This document shows, piece after piece, positions 22,942 to 34,100 of a stretch of 64,000 nt of DNA. The DNA lies in NCBI GenBank assembly GCA_001643675.2, contig LSRY02000010.1, positions 651,501 to 715,500 on the forward strand, in the 5' to 3' direction. A program made the position numbers and the translations under genes. Source of the stretch: Monocercomonoides exilis (lineage: Eukaryota; Preaxostyla; Oxymonadida; Polymastigidae). The notes under the pieces are model-generated. The model had not been told where the DNA came from and searched no databases. It was given only the letters and a program-made list of their open reading frames with translations. How positions within the stretch are numbered: position 1 is the stretch's first letter; every line of letters starts with the position of its first letter.

Positions 22942-23351
22942 TATAGTTAGTGTTAATAATGGTGGACACTTTCAATAACTGTGGACAGTAGCATTTTCTC
23001 AACAACCGTTGATAGTTGCTTTTTGACAATTAACCCAATTATTCCTTCAAAGAATATGAACTTATTAGTCATTCAAAGATGAAACAACTTGCTCTGCAGA
23101 ATTTTGAAAAAAACATTTTTAATTTACGGAGAAACTACGAAAATTTAATTTCTTAGGGTTTCTCCGAAAATTAAAAATGTTTTTTTCAAAATTCTGCAGA
23201 GCAAGTTGTTTCATCTTTGAATGACTAATAAGTTCATATTCTTTGAAGGAATAATTGGGTTAATTGTCAAAAAGCAACTATCAACGGTTGTTGAGAAAAT
23301 GCTACTGTCCACAGTTATTGAAAGTGTCCACCATTATTAACACTAACTATA
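22942..23351. mobile_element. 410-bp foldback element with 194-bp arms
   Basis: The left arm 22942-23135 and right arm 23158-23351 are inverted copies differing at one base (TTTACGG against TTTTCGG), around a 22-bp loop. The ends read TATAGTTAGTG inward, with TA at both outer edges. It has no coding capacity. It abuts the right TIR of the 7.7-kb element within 2 bp. The near identity of the arms implies recent formation or continuing gene conversion. Confidence 0.95.
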
Positions 23352-23937
23352 CATTTGCATATTATCTTAAAGAATAATAAAAATAGGAAAATCTTATAAA
23401 TATCAATTTCAGAAACAAGAAAATTAATTAAAATTATATTTATTATTTTTGTTTTGAAGTGATTTTCTCTGAATGAAATGAAAACAGATATATTTTTTTT
23501 ATCAAAAAATATTTGACATGAAGAATGAAGAATTAACAAAATAGTCAGATAAGGAATGATTTTAATTTATAAAAAAATTCGACAGAAATAATTGTGAAGT
23601 TTGCACATTATTTCTAAAAATTTCTCGATCAAATAAAGCATAGATCTAGTTTTTCCATTAGATCAGACTTTGTTGAGATTTTTAAAGAAAGTGTATCTTA
23701 AAGATGGAATCAAACACAAATTCGAAAATCCGATTGATTACCGTATGCATTAACATTGAGTCTATTCATTGCCTCAAATTATTTTTTGTGATTACAAAAA
23801 TTTCAATGATAGCCCGGAGAAGCAGTGCACATGATTGTTACTCTGAAAAAATGCCCCGAACATGCAAAAAAAGTGCTGTCAGATCTTATGACATTGTATT
23901 CTCTTAGTTTGCTTTGTGCATTCAGTTTTAATAAATC
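23352..23937. other. Spacer with a possible lost upstream exon of the SPRY gene
   Basis: Mostly AT-rich. From 23831 one frame reads MIVTLKKCPEHAKKVLSDLM, which resembles an armadillo/HEAT helix pair like the N-terminus of the next gene. No GT donor in that frame joins in phase to the only usable acceptor (23956). Confidence 0.4.
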
Positions 23938-25449
23938 ATGTTATTCAATTTTAAAGATCCCCAAAACGGTGATGTTCTTTTGGAGGAAGGAATTTTGTCT
24001 GTTTTAACAAAGGTCATTGCGGCTTCTGAAGGTGATGTACGAGAACTTGCACTTGGTCTTTCGTCTTTGTTAAGCGGGCACGTATCAATGAAAGCTGATG
24101 ATGGAGAGCCTTCCAAGACAACAGAAATTCATGAAACACTTGTTAAAAATGCTCAATCTTTGACAAAGGTTTGCATCGAAGATTTAATCACGTGATATAA
24201 TAATACTTTTTTTCAGTCTCCAAATCCTAGAACACGTGTTATTGGATTGGACACATTGACGCAACTGGTTACAATGGCTCCAGAATTTAGAAGTTTCATA
24301 GCCGAACTTCCTTTGCTCCGTGAAGCAGAAAGTGTTCTTCTTACGGAAGTAATTCCTTGCGTTGAATGCGATTCTGCAAGTTCGTCTTCTGTTGCATCAT
24401 TGCCAACTGCTGATGGACCATTAATTGTGACTGCTGAGGTGAAGACTGCCATGCTGCGTCTGCTGAGAGAACTTGTATCTGTTGGAGTGGACATTGCAAA
24501 CGAAGAGAAAATTGCAGCTGCAGCTGCTGAACTTACTCACGATTCTGAGCGCTCTGTGAAGGATGCTGCCCTTCTTCTGTTGGCAGAAATGGGAACAATG
24601 CATCAACAATGCGGAGTTAAGAAGGATACAAACGCTGCAGCAGGTATCGTGCTGGGATTCACTGGATTTGATTCATATGTCGAGAAAGTTCGAAGCTGCG
24701 AAGAATTTGAGTCTCAGGTGGAAAAAGAAAAAGAACAATTGAAAGAGCTTATTCTCAAAGAGGCAAAAGACAGAGAAGAGCAGTTTTCACAGCAACTTAA
24801 GAAAGTCCGCAGCGAAAAAGAAGAATTGGAGAACCAATACGAGCAACTCAAAATTGAAAACACAAAACTGAAGGAAGACATTGCGAAATTTGCTCTTGCT
24901 GCTGCTGGAGATCCAGTTGAGATTGGCTGGGAAGACACAGAAGGCAATGCGAATGTTGCAAAAGAAGAGAACCACACAATGAAGTGGATAAAGAACAGTA
25001 CTTACACAGCGCTGACAAAAGAGCCTATTACATCCGGAATCTGGGAATGCACAATTGTTCTTGAAGGACCAGGAATGTCCTATGCGATTGGAATTGCCGA
25101 TGAATCAGCAATCACTGCGCCGCGCAACAAATATCTTGACTGGCTTCCAAAGGGAGGAGAAATCAACTCTGCTGGAGTGATCTGGCATTCGAACGGGAAG
25201 AGAGGAGGCAGCAACCGCCAGCCCAAAAAGGGAATGGAGATTTCTATGGAAATTGATATGGAGCAGCGGAGATGTGTCTTTTTCTATGACAATGGCCAGC
25301 AGCCAGTGTTCTACACAGAGCTACCTGATGCTGTGCGTGTTGGTGTTACATCAGCGAATGAGGGATTCACTGCTCGCATTGTGCTGTTCAAGAAAGCTGA
25401 AGCACGGAAATATGAAGCTGCTGCAAAGGAATACCCAGTTCCCATTTAG
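23938..25449 (+). CDS. Armadillo-like / coiled-coil / SPRY-domain protein
   Basis: Exons 23938-24168 and 24217-25449, with a 48-nt intron (GTTTGC...TTTCAG, phase 0) whose removal joins AQSLTK to SPNPRTRVIGLDTL. The product is 487 aa. Residues ~1-235 are Ala/Leu-rich helical repeats (VRELALGLSSLLSGH, TAMLRLLRELVSVGV). Residues ~245-300 are a heptad coiled coil (EKEKEQLKELILKEAKDREE). Residues ~320-475 look like a SPRY/B30.2-type beta sandwich (SGIWECTIVLEGPGMSYAIG, GVIWHSNGKRGG, RCVFFYDNGQQPVFYTELP). SPRY domains bind peptide partners; the exact role is unknown. The start is the first ATG after upstream in-frame stops (23929-23934). Armadillo-like sequence just upstream suggests the true N-terminus may have been lost or broken. 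Confidence 0.75.
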
Positions 25450-26314
25450 AATTTAGAGAAAAAATAACAATAAAATGGAGCAGAAGGCAATAGTTGCCAT
25501 AAAAGAAGACAATTTATTTTTGTTTGTTTATTTGTTCATATGAGTTGTCTATTTGCAATTTTCAAAAAGGTATTTTAAATCCTATTTGAAAGATGTTTTA
25601 GATATATCTGTGAACAAATAACTACATTTTTAATAACGTTGCATATGCTCCAGTTTTGAATACTATGTTGCATCTCTATCATTCCAATATTTCTGAAATT
25701 ATCAGTAAATTGATGCCTTTGTTGTTTGAGCGCTTTTTTTTTTATTTATTGTTTTGAATATTGTTTTGGAGTTTTTTTTTTCAAAGTTTTTAATCTGTGA
25801 TCTGTTGAGCAGCATTTTTTTAATCTTTCTGTATAATCGTACCAGATAAGCAATAATGTCATATTGAAGCTAACAAAATTCATTTTGATACGAGAAATAA
25901 ATTTGAATATTAAGTTTCAAAAATTTTTTCTTATTGGGTTCAAATAAGAGAGAACATGAATATTTTCTTCACTTGCTTTAATATGAAATTCTACAAATAA
26001 ACGTATATCATGATTCTTTCTCTTAGGCCACATTTTTTGTTCTCGTTTCGAAATTATAAAATCTGTTTTTTTCAAACAAAATTCAAAACATTTGTCAATC
26101 CAAAAAAAATTTCGTAACATTCAACTTTGTGTTTTTTACGCAAAAGCATTCTGAAGAAAAGAAAGAAAGAAAAATAATAGAGATTTATAGTACTTTTAAT
26201 TTGAAGTTTGCATGAAGAAAACATAAAGAAAAGCTCCATTGAAATGCAGAGTAAACATTCCTGTTGTGAAAGTTATCGGAATACCAAGTTACCGAATCGA
26301 CGCAAAAATTGGTT
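25450..26314. other. AT-rich intergenic region between convergent genes
   Basis: Between the ends of the SPRY gene (+) and DAD1 (-). AATAAA-like strings occur just after the SPRY stop (for example AACAATAAAATGG near 25465) and may serve polyadenylation. Nothing else is recognisable. Confidence 0.45.
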
Positions 26315-26638
26315 TTATCCCAAAAAGCTTGAGATAATAAAGAAGATCAATCCGTTGCATGCAAGATAAGACATGAAAGACATTTCAGGCGATATGTTGA
26401 AAAATTCTTTTGGATCCGTAAGTTGCATTCGAAGATTAACTGTGAACACTAACGGTCCGGCGCATGCAAATATCGCTGATATAAATGCATTGTATGGTGC
26501 AGTCGAAAAGACAATTCCGTACGCAAAAACAGACACAGTCATAAATGCACAAAAGATGATAAATAAGTCAAGAAATTGAACGAGAACAGCATTATTAGCT
26601 CTGTATTTTTTCCATGTCGAGGAAATAACTGACATCAT
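26315..26638 (-). CDS. DAD1: DAD1/OST2, oligosaccharyltransferase subunit
   Basis: A small integral ER membrane subunit of the oligosaccharyltransferase, which transfers lipid-linked glycan to nascent Asn residues. The product is 107 aa (human DAD1 is 113), a single exon ending in TAA. It begins MMSVISSTWKKY, and the equivalent Ser-Val-Ile-Ser stretch also opens DAD1. It has three hydrophobic segments, the conserved loop TAPYNAFISAIFACAGPLVF, LRMQLTDPKEFFNISPE (the family has LRIQ...F..ISPERAF), and a terminal FLG close to the family's FVG. The in-frame sequence continues upstream without an ATG, so the ATG at 26638 (or 26635) is the start. It lies downstream of the next gene on the same strand, with a 142-bp spacer. 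Confidence 0.92.
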   Translation of the reverse strand: MMSVISSTWKKYRANNAVLVQFLDLFIIFCAFMTVSVFAYGIVFSTAPYNAFISAIFACAGPLVFTVNLRMQLTDPKEFFNISPEMSFMSYLACNGLIFFIISSFLG

Positions 26639-26780
26639 TGCGTTTGAACTTTGACTTTTTGAAGAAGAACAAAAGCTTATGATCACAATTAACCCTTTAT
26701 ATCATACTTGAAGATTTTTTATTTTTGAAAAAAAAATTTCTTTATCAAAACAATTCCAAATAAAAAGTTTTTATAATAAA

Positions 26781-28028
26781 TCAAAATTTAGGTTTGAAAC
26801 GTTTTGATATAATTTCTTCTGCATCTCTTTCATTCCTCATTTCAACTCCAATAACTTGGTCAGTTGTTATCAAAACATCTAAAATACAATGATGAGAAAG
26901 TCCCTCAATAATATCTTCAATTCCTTCTTCCTCACCCGATTCTTTTATCATTAAAATCAATTTACAGACGCAATTTTCCGAAGTTTCAGAGTCAGACGGT
27001 TCCTGAAAAACAGAAAATTTCCCCTTTTCAATGAGAGATGCATAATCTTTATGAAGTCGGCTTAAAAGGCACAATAATGAATCCAAAATCTCGCAAATTA
27101 ACCACGAATCCCATCCATTAATCAAACTGCTTATTAAAGTTGCTGCGATTCCATTAGCGAAGAGTGTTTCAATATCTTTCGTTTCTTTGCTTTTCCATAA
27201 AGAGTTGCACACACTAATTGCGCCTTGAGTGATACAACAAGAATTAATTTCGTCAAGTTCTGTTTTTCGTTTAAATTGGTCATCTTTTTCGCTTTTGTTG
27301 AGTAATCTTTCAAAAAGCTTTGATGACTTCCTTATATCCAAGGCAAACAAAAGAAAAGATATGAATGATGGTGAAAGCTCGCATATCTCGGTAAATGTTG
27401 CATATTTCTTTGAAAATGAATTCGACATAATGCGGAAAAAGGCTAGAAAATCCAAGTGGTGAATTTCATCATCGAATTGAGCATTATGCGACGTTACATC
27501 CGGAAGAATTGGATATGAAATACTTGACTTGTGTCTCGATTTTTTCTTTTTTCGTTTCAGTAATTGCAGTTGATATTTCGAAAAAGTTAGAGAAGAAACT
27601 GTCCTTTCATGATTCTTTTTTGAACGATTAACTGAAACATTTTGAAGTGATGGCTGAATTTGTTCTGCAAAATAAAAAAAAAGATTTATCAAATTAGAAG
27701 ATGATATAAAAAGGAATCTTCATATTTTATCATTAATAAAAAAACCTGATTTTTTATGCTGGATTATTGTGGAAATAGAATTTGTACAATTTGTGCACCA
27801 CTCACAACACAATTTTATTATAATTTCAATTTCTTGCTTAATAATAATCTTTTCTTTCATGTCACAGGAGTGCATATATATATTACGAATATCTAAATTA
27901 AAAAATCGTATTTTATTTTTTAAAACCGTTGATTAAACTACTCACAGTTGCATACAATTAAATCTTTCTTCAAATATTTTAAGTGAGCTTATGTTTTGAT
28001 TAAACGATAATTGTTTGATAGCTTCCAT
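26781..28028 (-). CDS. Three-exon helical-repeat protein, unknown function
   Basis: Exons 28028-27956, 27892-27746 and 27664-26781. Introns are 63 nt (GTATGC...TTTAG) and 81 nt (GTTTTT...TTGCAG), both phase 1. The product is 367 aa, beginning MEAIKQLSFNQNISSLKIFE. The splices keep one frame across all three exons. Residues ~25-73 are Cys-rich (KLCCEWCTNCTNSIS), then a basic linker (LKRKKKKSRHKSS). From ~115 on, amphipathic helices (SPSFISFLLFALDIRKSSKL, LICEILDSLLCLLSRLHKDY, GIEDIIEGLSHHCILDVLI) look armadillo/HEAT-like. The EEEGIEDII stretch resembles EEEGFEDII and EEEGYEDVI in the paralog pair at 40-61 kb, so a distant relationship is possible. No family recognised; a scaffold role is a guess. 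Confidence 0.7.
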
Positions 28029-28186
28029 TAAAGTGTTTTCCTTTCTTGTTGGTTTATATTATTTTTATCAAAAAAGCATCAACAATATTTCTTTTTTAAA
28101 TGATCAATGATCAAATATGCCTTTATCAGTTGTGAATTTTTCTTTCTTTTATTTTTTGGCGATTTCTAGCTTGTAACCTCATAATA
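28029..28186. promoter_or_regulatory. 158-bp divergent promoter interval
   Basis: Lies between the start codons of the helical-repeat gene (-) and CPSF1 (+). Any promoters for both genes must fit here or overlap the coding starts. It is AT-rich; no motif identified. Confidence 0.35.
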
Positions 28187-31100
28187 ATGAGTTATCAGCC
28201 TTCATTCGCCATTAAACAATTATGCCATTCTTCTTGTACAGAATTTTGCATCTCAGGTCATTTGATCTCAGAAACAGAGGACAATATTGTTGTTGTGAAA
28301 CAATCACTTTTAGAAGTTTATGCCCTTAAAACTCCTAATGCTAGATTGAGCCATTACGAAAACTCTAAAGGAGATTTATTGATGTTACGTTTTTCAATGA
28401 AGATTCATGGCGAAATAGAAGGTTTAAATGTGATAAAAATTCCAGGAGAACATTTGGACTCAATTCTTATTTCATTTCGCATCGCAAGAGTTTGCTTGAG
28501 ATTTTAGTTTATTTTTATAATTTAATTCTTGGCTTTTCAACGTTTTGCATTTCTTGAATAACCAATATTTGACAGCTTTCAATCATTCACTTTGATAGTT
28601 CATCATATTCTTTTGTTACGCGAGGCATATATACACTTGAGGATGAATTTTTTTTGGGAGGACTTGCGTCAGCACCATTGTTTCCACCTCCTCACATCGT
28701 TGTTGAAGATTTTGGACGATGTGCTGCTTTTCCTTGCTATTCAAATTGCATTGCTGTTTTTCCTTTCACAAAACGAGGTTCATGGCTAGATTTCGAGACT
28801 ATTTTTCAAGAAACATCGAATGATAGGAAATTTATGTTAGATCGAATTGATGATTCAGAAATAAGCCTTTCAAAATTTGAATGCAATCCCTATTTGCTTC
28901 CGCTTCAACTTATTGTACCGCACATTGAGGTTCACAAAATTATATCAGTATCATTTATGAAACAGATGGCCGTGCCTACATTAGCGGTGTTGTGCGAAAG
29001 AGCTGACACATGGGAGGGAGCACTTTCGCTGAAAAATTGTTTAAATCATCTGTTTGTTATTGCACTTCCACCAACACCTTCATTCATACCAACGCCTTTT
29101 AAAAACACAACGTCTTCTCACTTATCCACGTCATCTTCTTCATTACCCGATTCAATGAATGACCCGTTACTCGATCAGCATATTTCATATTTCCGCAACT
29201 GTCCAGGAAACCTGATGCCAAGCATCCCTTTAGCAGTCGGCGCAAGTCATCCAATTTATCTTTCACTGTGTTCTTCAATCAGAAAGCGCGCTTCTCAGTT
29301 CGAAGACCAACTTCGGACGACAACAAGAGGAGGAGGAGTTGTTAGAAGGAGCAAAGAGCAAGTGAGCTCAATGGACGAGACAGAGATGCTGAGAGAGGAA
29401 GGCAACGCTTCCGAGTTCAGCTTGTTTAGACAGCCAGAAAACGAGGAAGACTTTTTGGACGGGATGAGCAGAATCACAGAGAGCCCTGCGAATGTTGGTA
29501 CTGTCGAAGACGATGGGATGACATTTGCACAGGCACTGAGAATAAACAAAGAGCTGAAGAAATCTCGTTTTGAACTCCCTCCGAAGGGCAGTGCTACCGA
29601 AAAAGCAGACACAGCTGCTCGCTTCCATCTGTTCACCCAGAATCTTTTGCTTTCACACGAACAAGCAGAAACACCCGATGACCTGACACCATCGACGCTG
29701 CTGCTTGCAAGCTCTGCCTCTTCTTCATCATCATCTTCATCTTCTGAATTGACTTCAACTAAGCAATCGCTGATAAATTCACAAGAACAAGACTCGTCAG
29801 TGTCACTTCTCAACTCTTCTCTATCTTTCCTTTCGCTTCTTCCTTCGTCTTCTTCAACACCATCATTCATGCCATCTTCATCTAACTCTTCACCGTCTTC
29901 CTCAAACACTTCTTCTTCTTCTTCCACATCATCAAATGTATCATCAAATGCATCCTCCATATCTTCATATCCCTCATCATCTCTATCTTCATCTTCTCAT
30001 TCACCCCCCTCCTCCTCCTCATCTTCTTCTTCCTTTTCCTCCTCTGTCCTCCCACCCGCACCTGTCTCTTTTGCTCACATCGTCTGGCAAGCCGGCTCGC
30101 TCCCCTCAGACTCCACACGCGTCGTTTCGTGTGCTCCTCCGTTTGGCGGAGTGCTTCTTTTCACAAACAGCGCTGTGCTCCACGTGACAGCAGCATCGCG
30201 CACAGCGGTTGCTGCGAATGCCTGGGCAGATGTCATATTGGAGGAGTCAGAGGAGCAGAAGTCTGCATCAGCAGTGGAGCTGAGGAAGAGCCAGAAGCAG
30301 GGCGCAATGCTGTCTTCTTCATTATCTTCTTCTTCTTCTTCTTCTACTGCTTCTGCCGATGGATTTGGATACACAAAAGAAAGAGATGACGGATTTGAAG
30401 ACATCGACGATCTGCTTACAGTCGACGAGGAATGGGATGCGTTGAATGACGATGCAACAGTGCAGAACAAAGATTTCAAACAGAACGAGAAGTATTTGGA
30501 CAGCCTCACCAACACATCAACAACAACGACAACACCAATGACAATGCAGACATATTCGGGATATTCATCAACATCTTCTTCTTCTTCATCGTCTTCTCGA
30601 AACATCACACCACAAACAAAGCAACAGCTCGCTCTTCTTTGCACCACACATCATCAGCGCTGCGATCGTGTGGCGTGTCTCGAAGTGCATCTGCAGCTGA
30701 TGCGGGGCAAGTTGAGCTCATCCACACAGGACGAGCGAGAAAGACAGCGCAAAATAGACAGAACAATGCAGCGCCTGATGTCAGGTATTCCTCGCTCCTT
30801 CACGTTCTGCAATGTGTCACACAGAGGAAAAGTGTTCTTCCCACTCAGTGCGGTTTCCAAGCTGCAGATGAAGGCGAACAGATTTGACAGAAAAAGAGGC
30901 GGAATGGCGTTTGAAGAGGACGAGGAAGATGAGATGGAGCAGGCGCTGTCGTTTCCAGGGAAGATGAAGCTGAACAGAAGATTGAACTCTTCTTCTGCTG
31001 CTTCTGCTTCATCAGCACACGATGGATCTTCCGCAGCTTCTAAACTGTTTTCATCATCACAGTCATCATCATCTGTGGTTGTACCCTCAGAATCGTCTGC

Positions 31101-34100
31101 TTCATCCATCATCACGGACAACTCAACACTTTCACAGGAGTCGGTGTCTGCCGTGCTGAGGCAGCGCGAACGGGCATTTCGCATCCCAATCTCGTTGGGA
31201 GGAGCTTATGTTGCTCCGTTTGATGCCTCACATTATGTACTTTGTCTGAGAGATGGCTTGATTGTCGTGCTGACATTGAATGACACGAACTATCAAGAAG
31301 AGAGCTATTCATCATTTGCCTCTTCCTCTTCTTCAATGCTGGCTGCCAGGAACAATTCCAACAGACCTGCCGACAAAGGGCAGTGCGGACCAAACGGAAT
31401 GATGATGAAACTGTCTGTTGTTGGCGAGTGTGTTCATCCGTCGTGTGTTTGCGTGATCGATCCAAACAAACACTGCAAGCCAGATTGGAACGATTGGATG
31501 GAAAACGACTCGTTCTCTTCTTCGCTCGCTGGCGGATCATCATCAGCCGCGTCTGCAGATCTTTCTTCTCTTTCCTCTTTTTCATCTTCGTTGCATCGAT
31601 ATCTATTTGTTGGCTCGCATTCCTCTGACTCGGTGCTTCTGCGAGCTGAAATGCCTCGTTTGACAGAAGAACAGAAGATGCTCAGCAATCTTCTCTTCCC
31701 ATCGTCTTCATTGGCTCCGCTCCGTCTCACATATGTCGATTCTCTCCCGTCATTTGGCTCAGTAAACTCGACAATTATCGTCCCCAGCACATCCACAACT
31801 CTTCCTCTGTCTTTCCTAAAGGCTCCAACCTCCATCAACACACACATAAACATGGAGCTTTCTTCCGCGCTGCTTCATTCTCCCACAAAAATAGCGTCTT
31901 CACTTCCGCCTCTTACATCACCATTAGTGTCTGTGCATCACGGATTCGCTCGTGTTTACTTCGACTGGCTGCCTTCTCTGAAGAGAGAGGCAGACAAACT
32001 CAAATCGCTCACATATCAACTGCGAAGAGAGCAAAGGAGTGGAGCAACGCCTGAATCTTCTTCGTTCTATTCCGCGTTTCAGTCTTTGCCTCCGTTCTCG
32101 ACCATTCTTCCTTCTCCGTCAACTCCTTTTGCTTCAACGTCCTTCTTTAGACAGTCCCTTCCTTCAGTGTATGCATGTGTTGGATACGGTGCAGAAGGGG
32201 CGTTGGTTCATTTGACTCAGACACTTCCATTGGAAGTTATGTTGACTGCTCCAATGCTCACAATAAAAGCAGCATCTTCTTCTGCATCCAAGTTGAATCA
32301 GAACAAAGCGCATCAATTGGGAATAATCCAACAAGAATCACAGGAGGATGGAGACGAGCAGGATGATGTTGGTCTTTTCAGCCACAGATTCTGCTATCAA
32401 CTGAAAGAACAGATGGAAAGGGAAGAAGAAGTGGTGCGAGCTGACAGAGCTGAAAGCGAGGCGCTGTGGAAAAAGCGCTTGGAAGAGGAGGAGAAGCAGG
32501 AAAGACTTGAAAGGGAAGCAAAGGAAGCTGAAAAAAGCGAAGCTGAGAAATCAGCGCTGACTGATGGAGGAGCAGGAGAAAGTCAAAACGAGAAGAAGGA
32601 GAAGGAGAAGGAGAAAGGAGAGAAAGAACGAGGTGAAGGACATGTTGAACCAGAAGTGTGGGGTGCAACAGATGCAGAAGATAACGATCTTATTGAGCAT
32701 CTTGTGCAGTCGATGAAGAAAGAGAGAGAAGAACAGCATGCAAACAGGCAGAAGGCCAAGACGATGGAAAAGAAAGAGAAGAAGAATAAAGGGAAGAAAG
32801 GGGCAGGTGAGCAGATGAGCGTATCGCTTGATGGAGAAGATGAAGAAGCAAAGGATGTTTTATCAAAGAGAGAGGCTGAAGATTCAGAAAAGACATTTGG
32901 ATTGAAACAGGAAGGAGAGGAAATGGACGCAATTGAAAGTGGAAAAGAACACAAAGGGAGAAGAAGAAAAGGAAGAAGTGCTTCTTTGGAAGAGGCGGAA
33001 GAGAAAGATATGAAAGATGCAGGAGAAGAAGCAGAGCCTTTGGAAGAAGGAAAAGACGAATCGTCTTCAAGCGAAGAGTCAAGCGATGAGCTGAGTGATG
33101 AAGAGGAAGAGGAAGAGGAAGAGGAAGAAGAGGAAGAAATAGCACATGGAACAACACTTATGCCATCTCCTCTTCAATCATCGTTTGTTCCTCGCCACAC
33201 TTTGATGATCCACAAACACATTGGAGATGAGTCATCTTCAGCGGTTCCATCAAAAGCTCGTTCGAAAGACTTGGAGCGCTGCATTGGCTCGTCTATTTAT
33301 GCTCTGTCAGCATTCACAGTTTCCACAACGCCCTCACAACACAACGAAGAGGCTTCTCATTCGCCGTTTCTGTTCATCATTGCTGGCGATGCTGGCGTTG
33401 TTCTTGTGGATTCTGATGGCCAGCTGCTGTGTCAGCAGTTTCTGTCACCTTCAAAGCAAAAAGAAGAGGAACAGAAGAAGGAAGAAGGCAAACAGCTCAC
33501 TTCTAGCAATGCTTCTGAGACTGCCACTGTAATTAAGGATGAAGCAGATTTGGCTGCAACACTTTCTCTGACTGACGAGAAGAAGCCAAATGTGTCAAAT
33601 GAAAATGTGTCGCTTTTCCCAATTCGCGTGGAAATTAAAGGAGATTATGTGATGTTTTACTGCAGAAAGGAGAGGAAAACCGAAGTTCGAACAGAAATTT
33701 CTTCTTCTCTTGTTGTATTTCGATTGAAAACGCAAATTCTTCCAAACGCTGAGCAAACATCAGAACAGTCAGTTGCATCTTTGCTCTTGCCTGGTGGACA
33801 AAACACTTCATTAGCTTCGACTGGAGGATTTAGTTCATCATCTCAAATAACAAACATTCAGGAAGATTCCTCTCTTTCTCAATACTCCAATCAAAATGAG
33901 CCACCAAGTGTCCTTTCAAAAGCATTTGCTGATCAAGCGTCATCATCACCGTCACCACTGTCTTCATCATTTTCTTCTTCTTCTTCTTCTTCTGGCAGTC
34001 ACGAAGGTTCTTCTTCGCATTTCTCTCTTTCTGCTTTCCTTTCGCATGATGCAGACTCAAAAATTTCTGCTTCAAAGAAGGAATCAGGCTCATTCTATGG

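Noticed and set aside
14689-23937. tRNA, rRNA or CRISPR features in the repeat-rich region.
   Set aside because: The hairpins are single palindromes with long arms. There are no evenly spaced direct repeats and no tRNA-like T-loop or anticodon arm that I could recognise.
29295-29960. Minus-strand acidic 221-codon frame opposite CPSF1.
   Set aside because: The complement of poly-Ser codons (TCT/TCA) gives Glu/Asp runs; purely a shadow.
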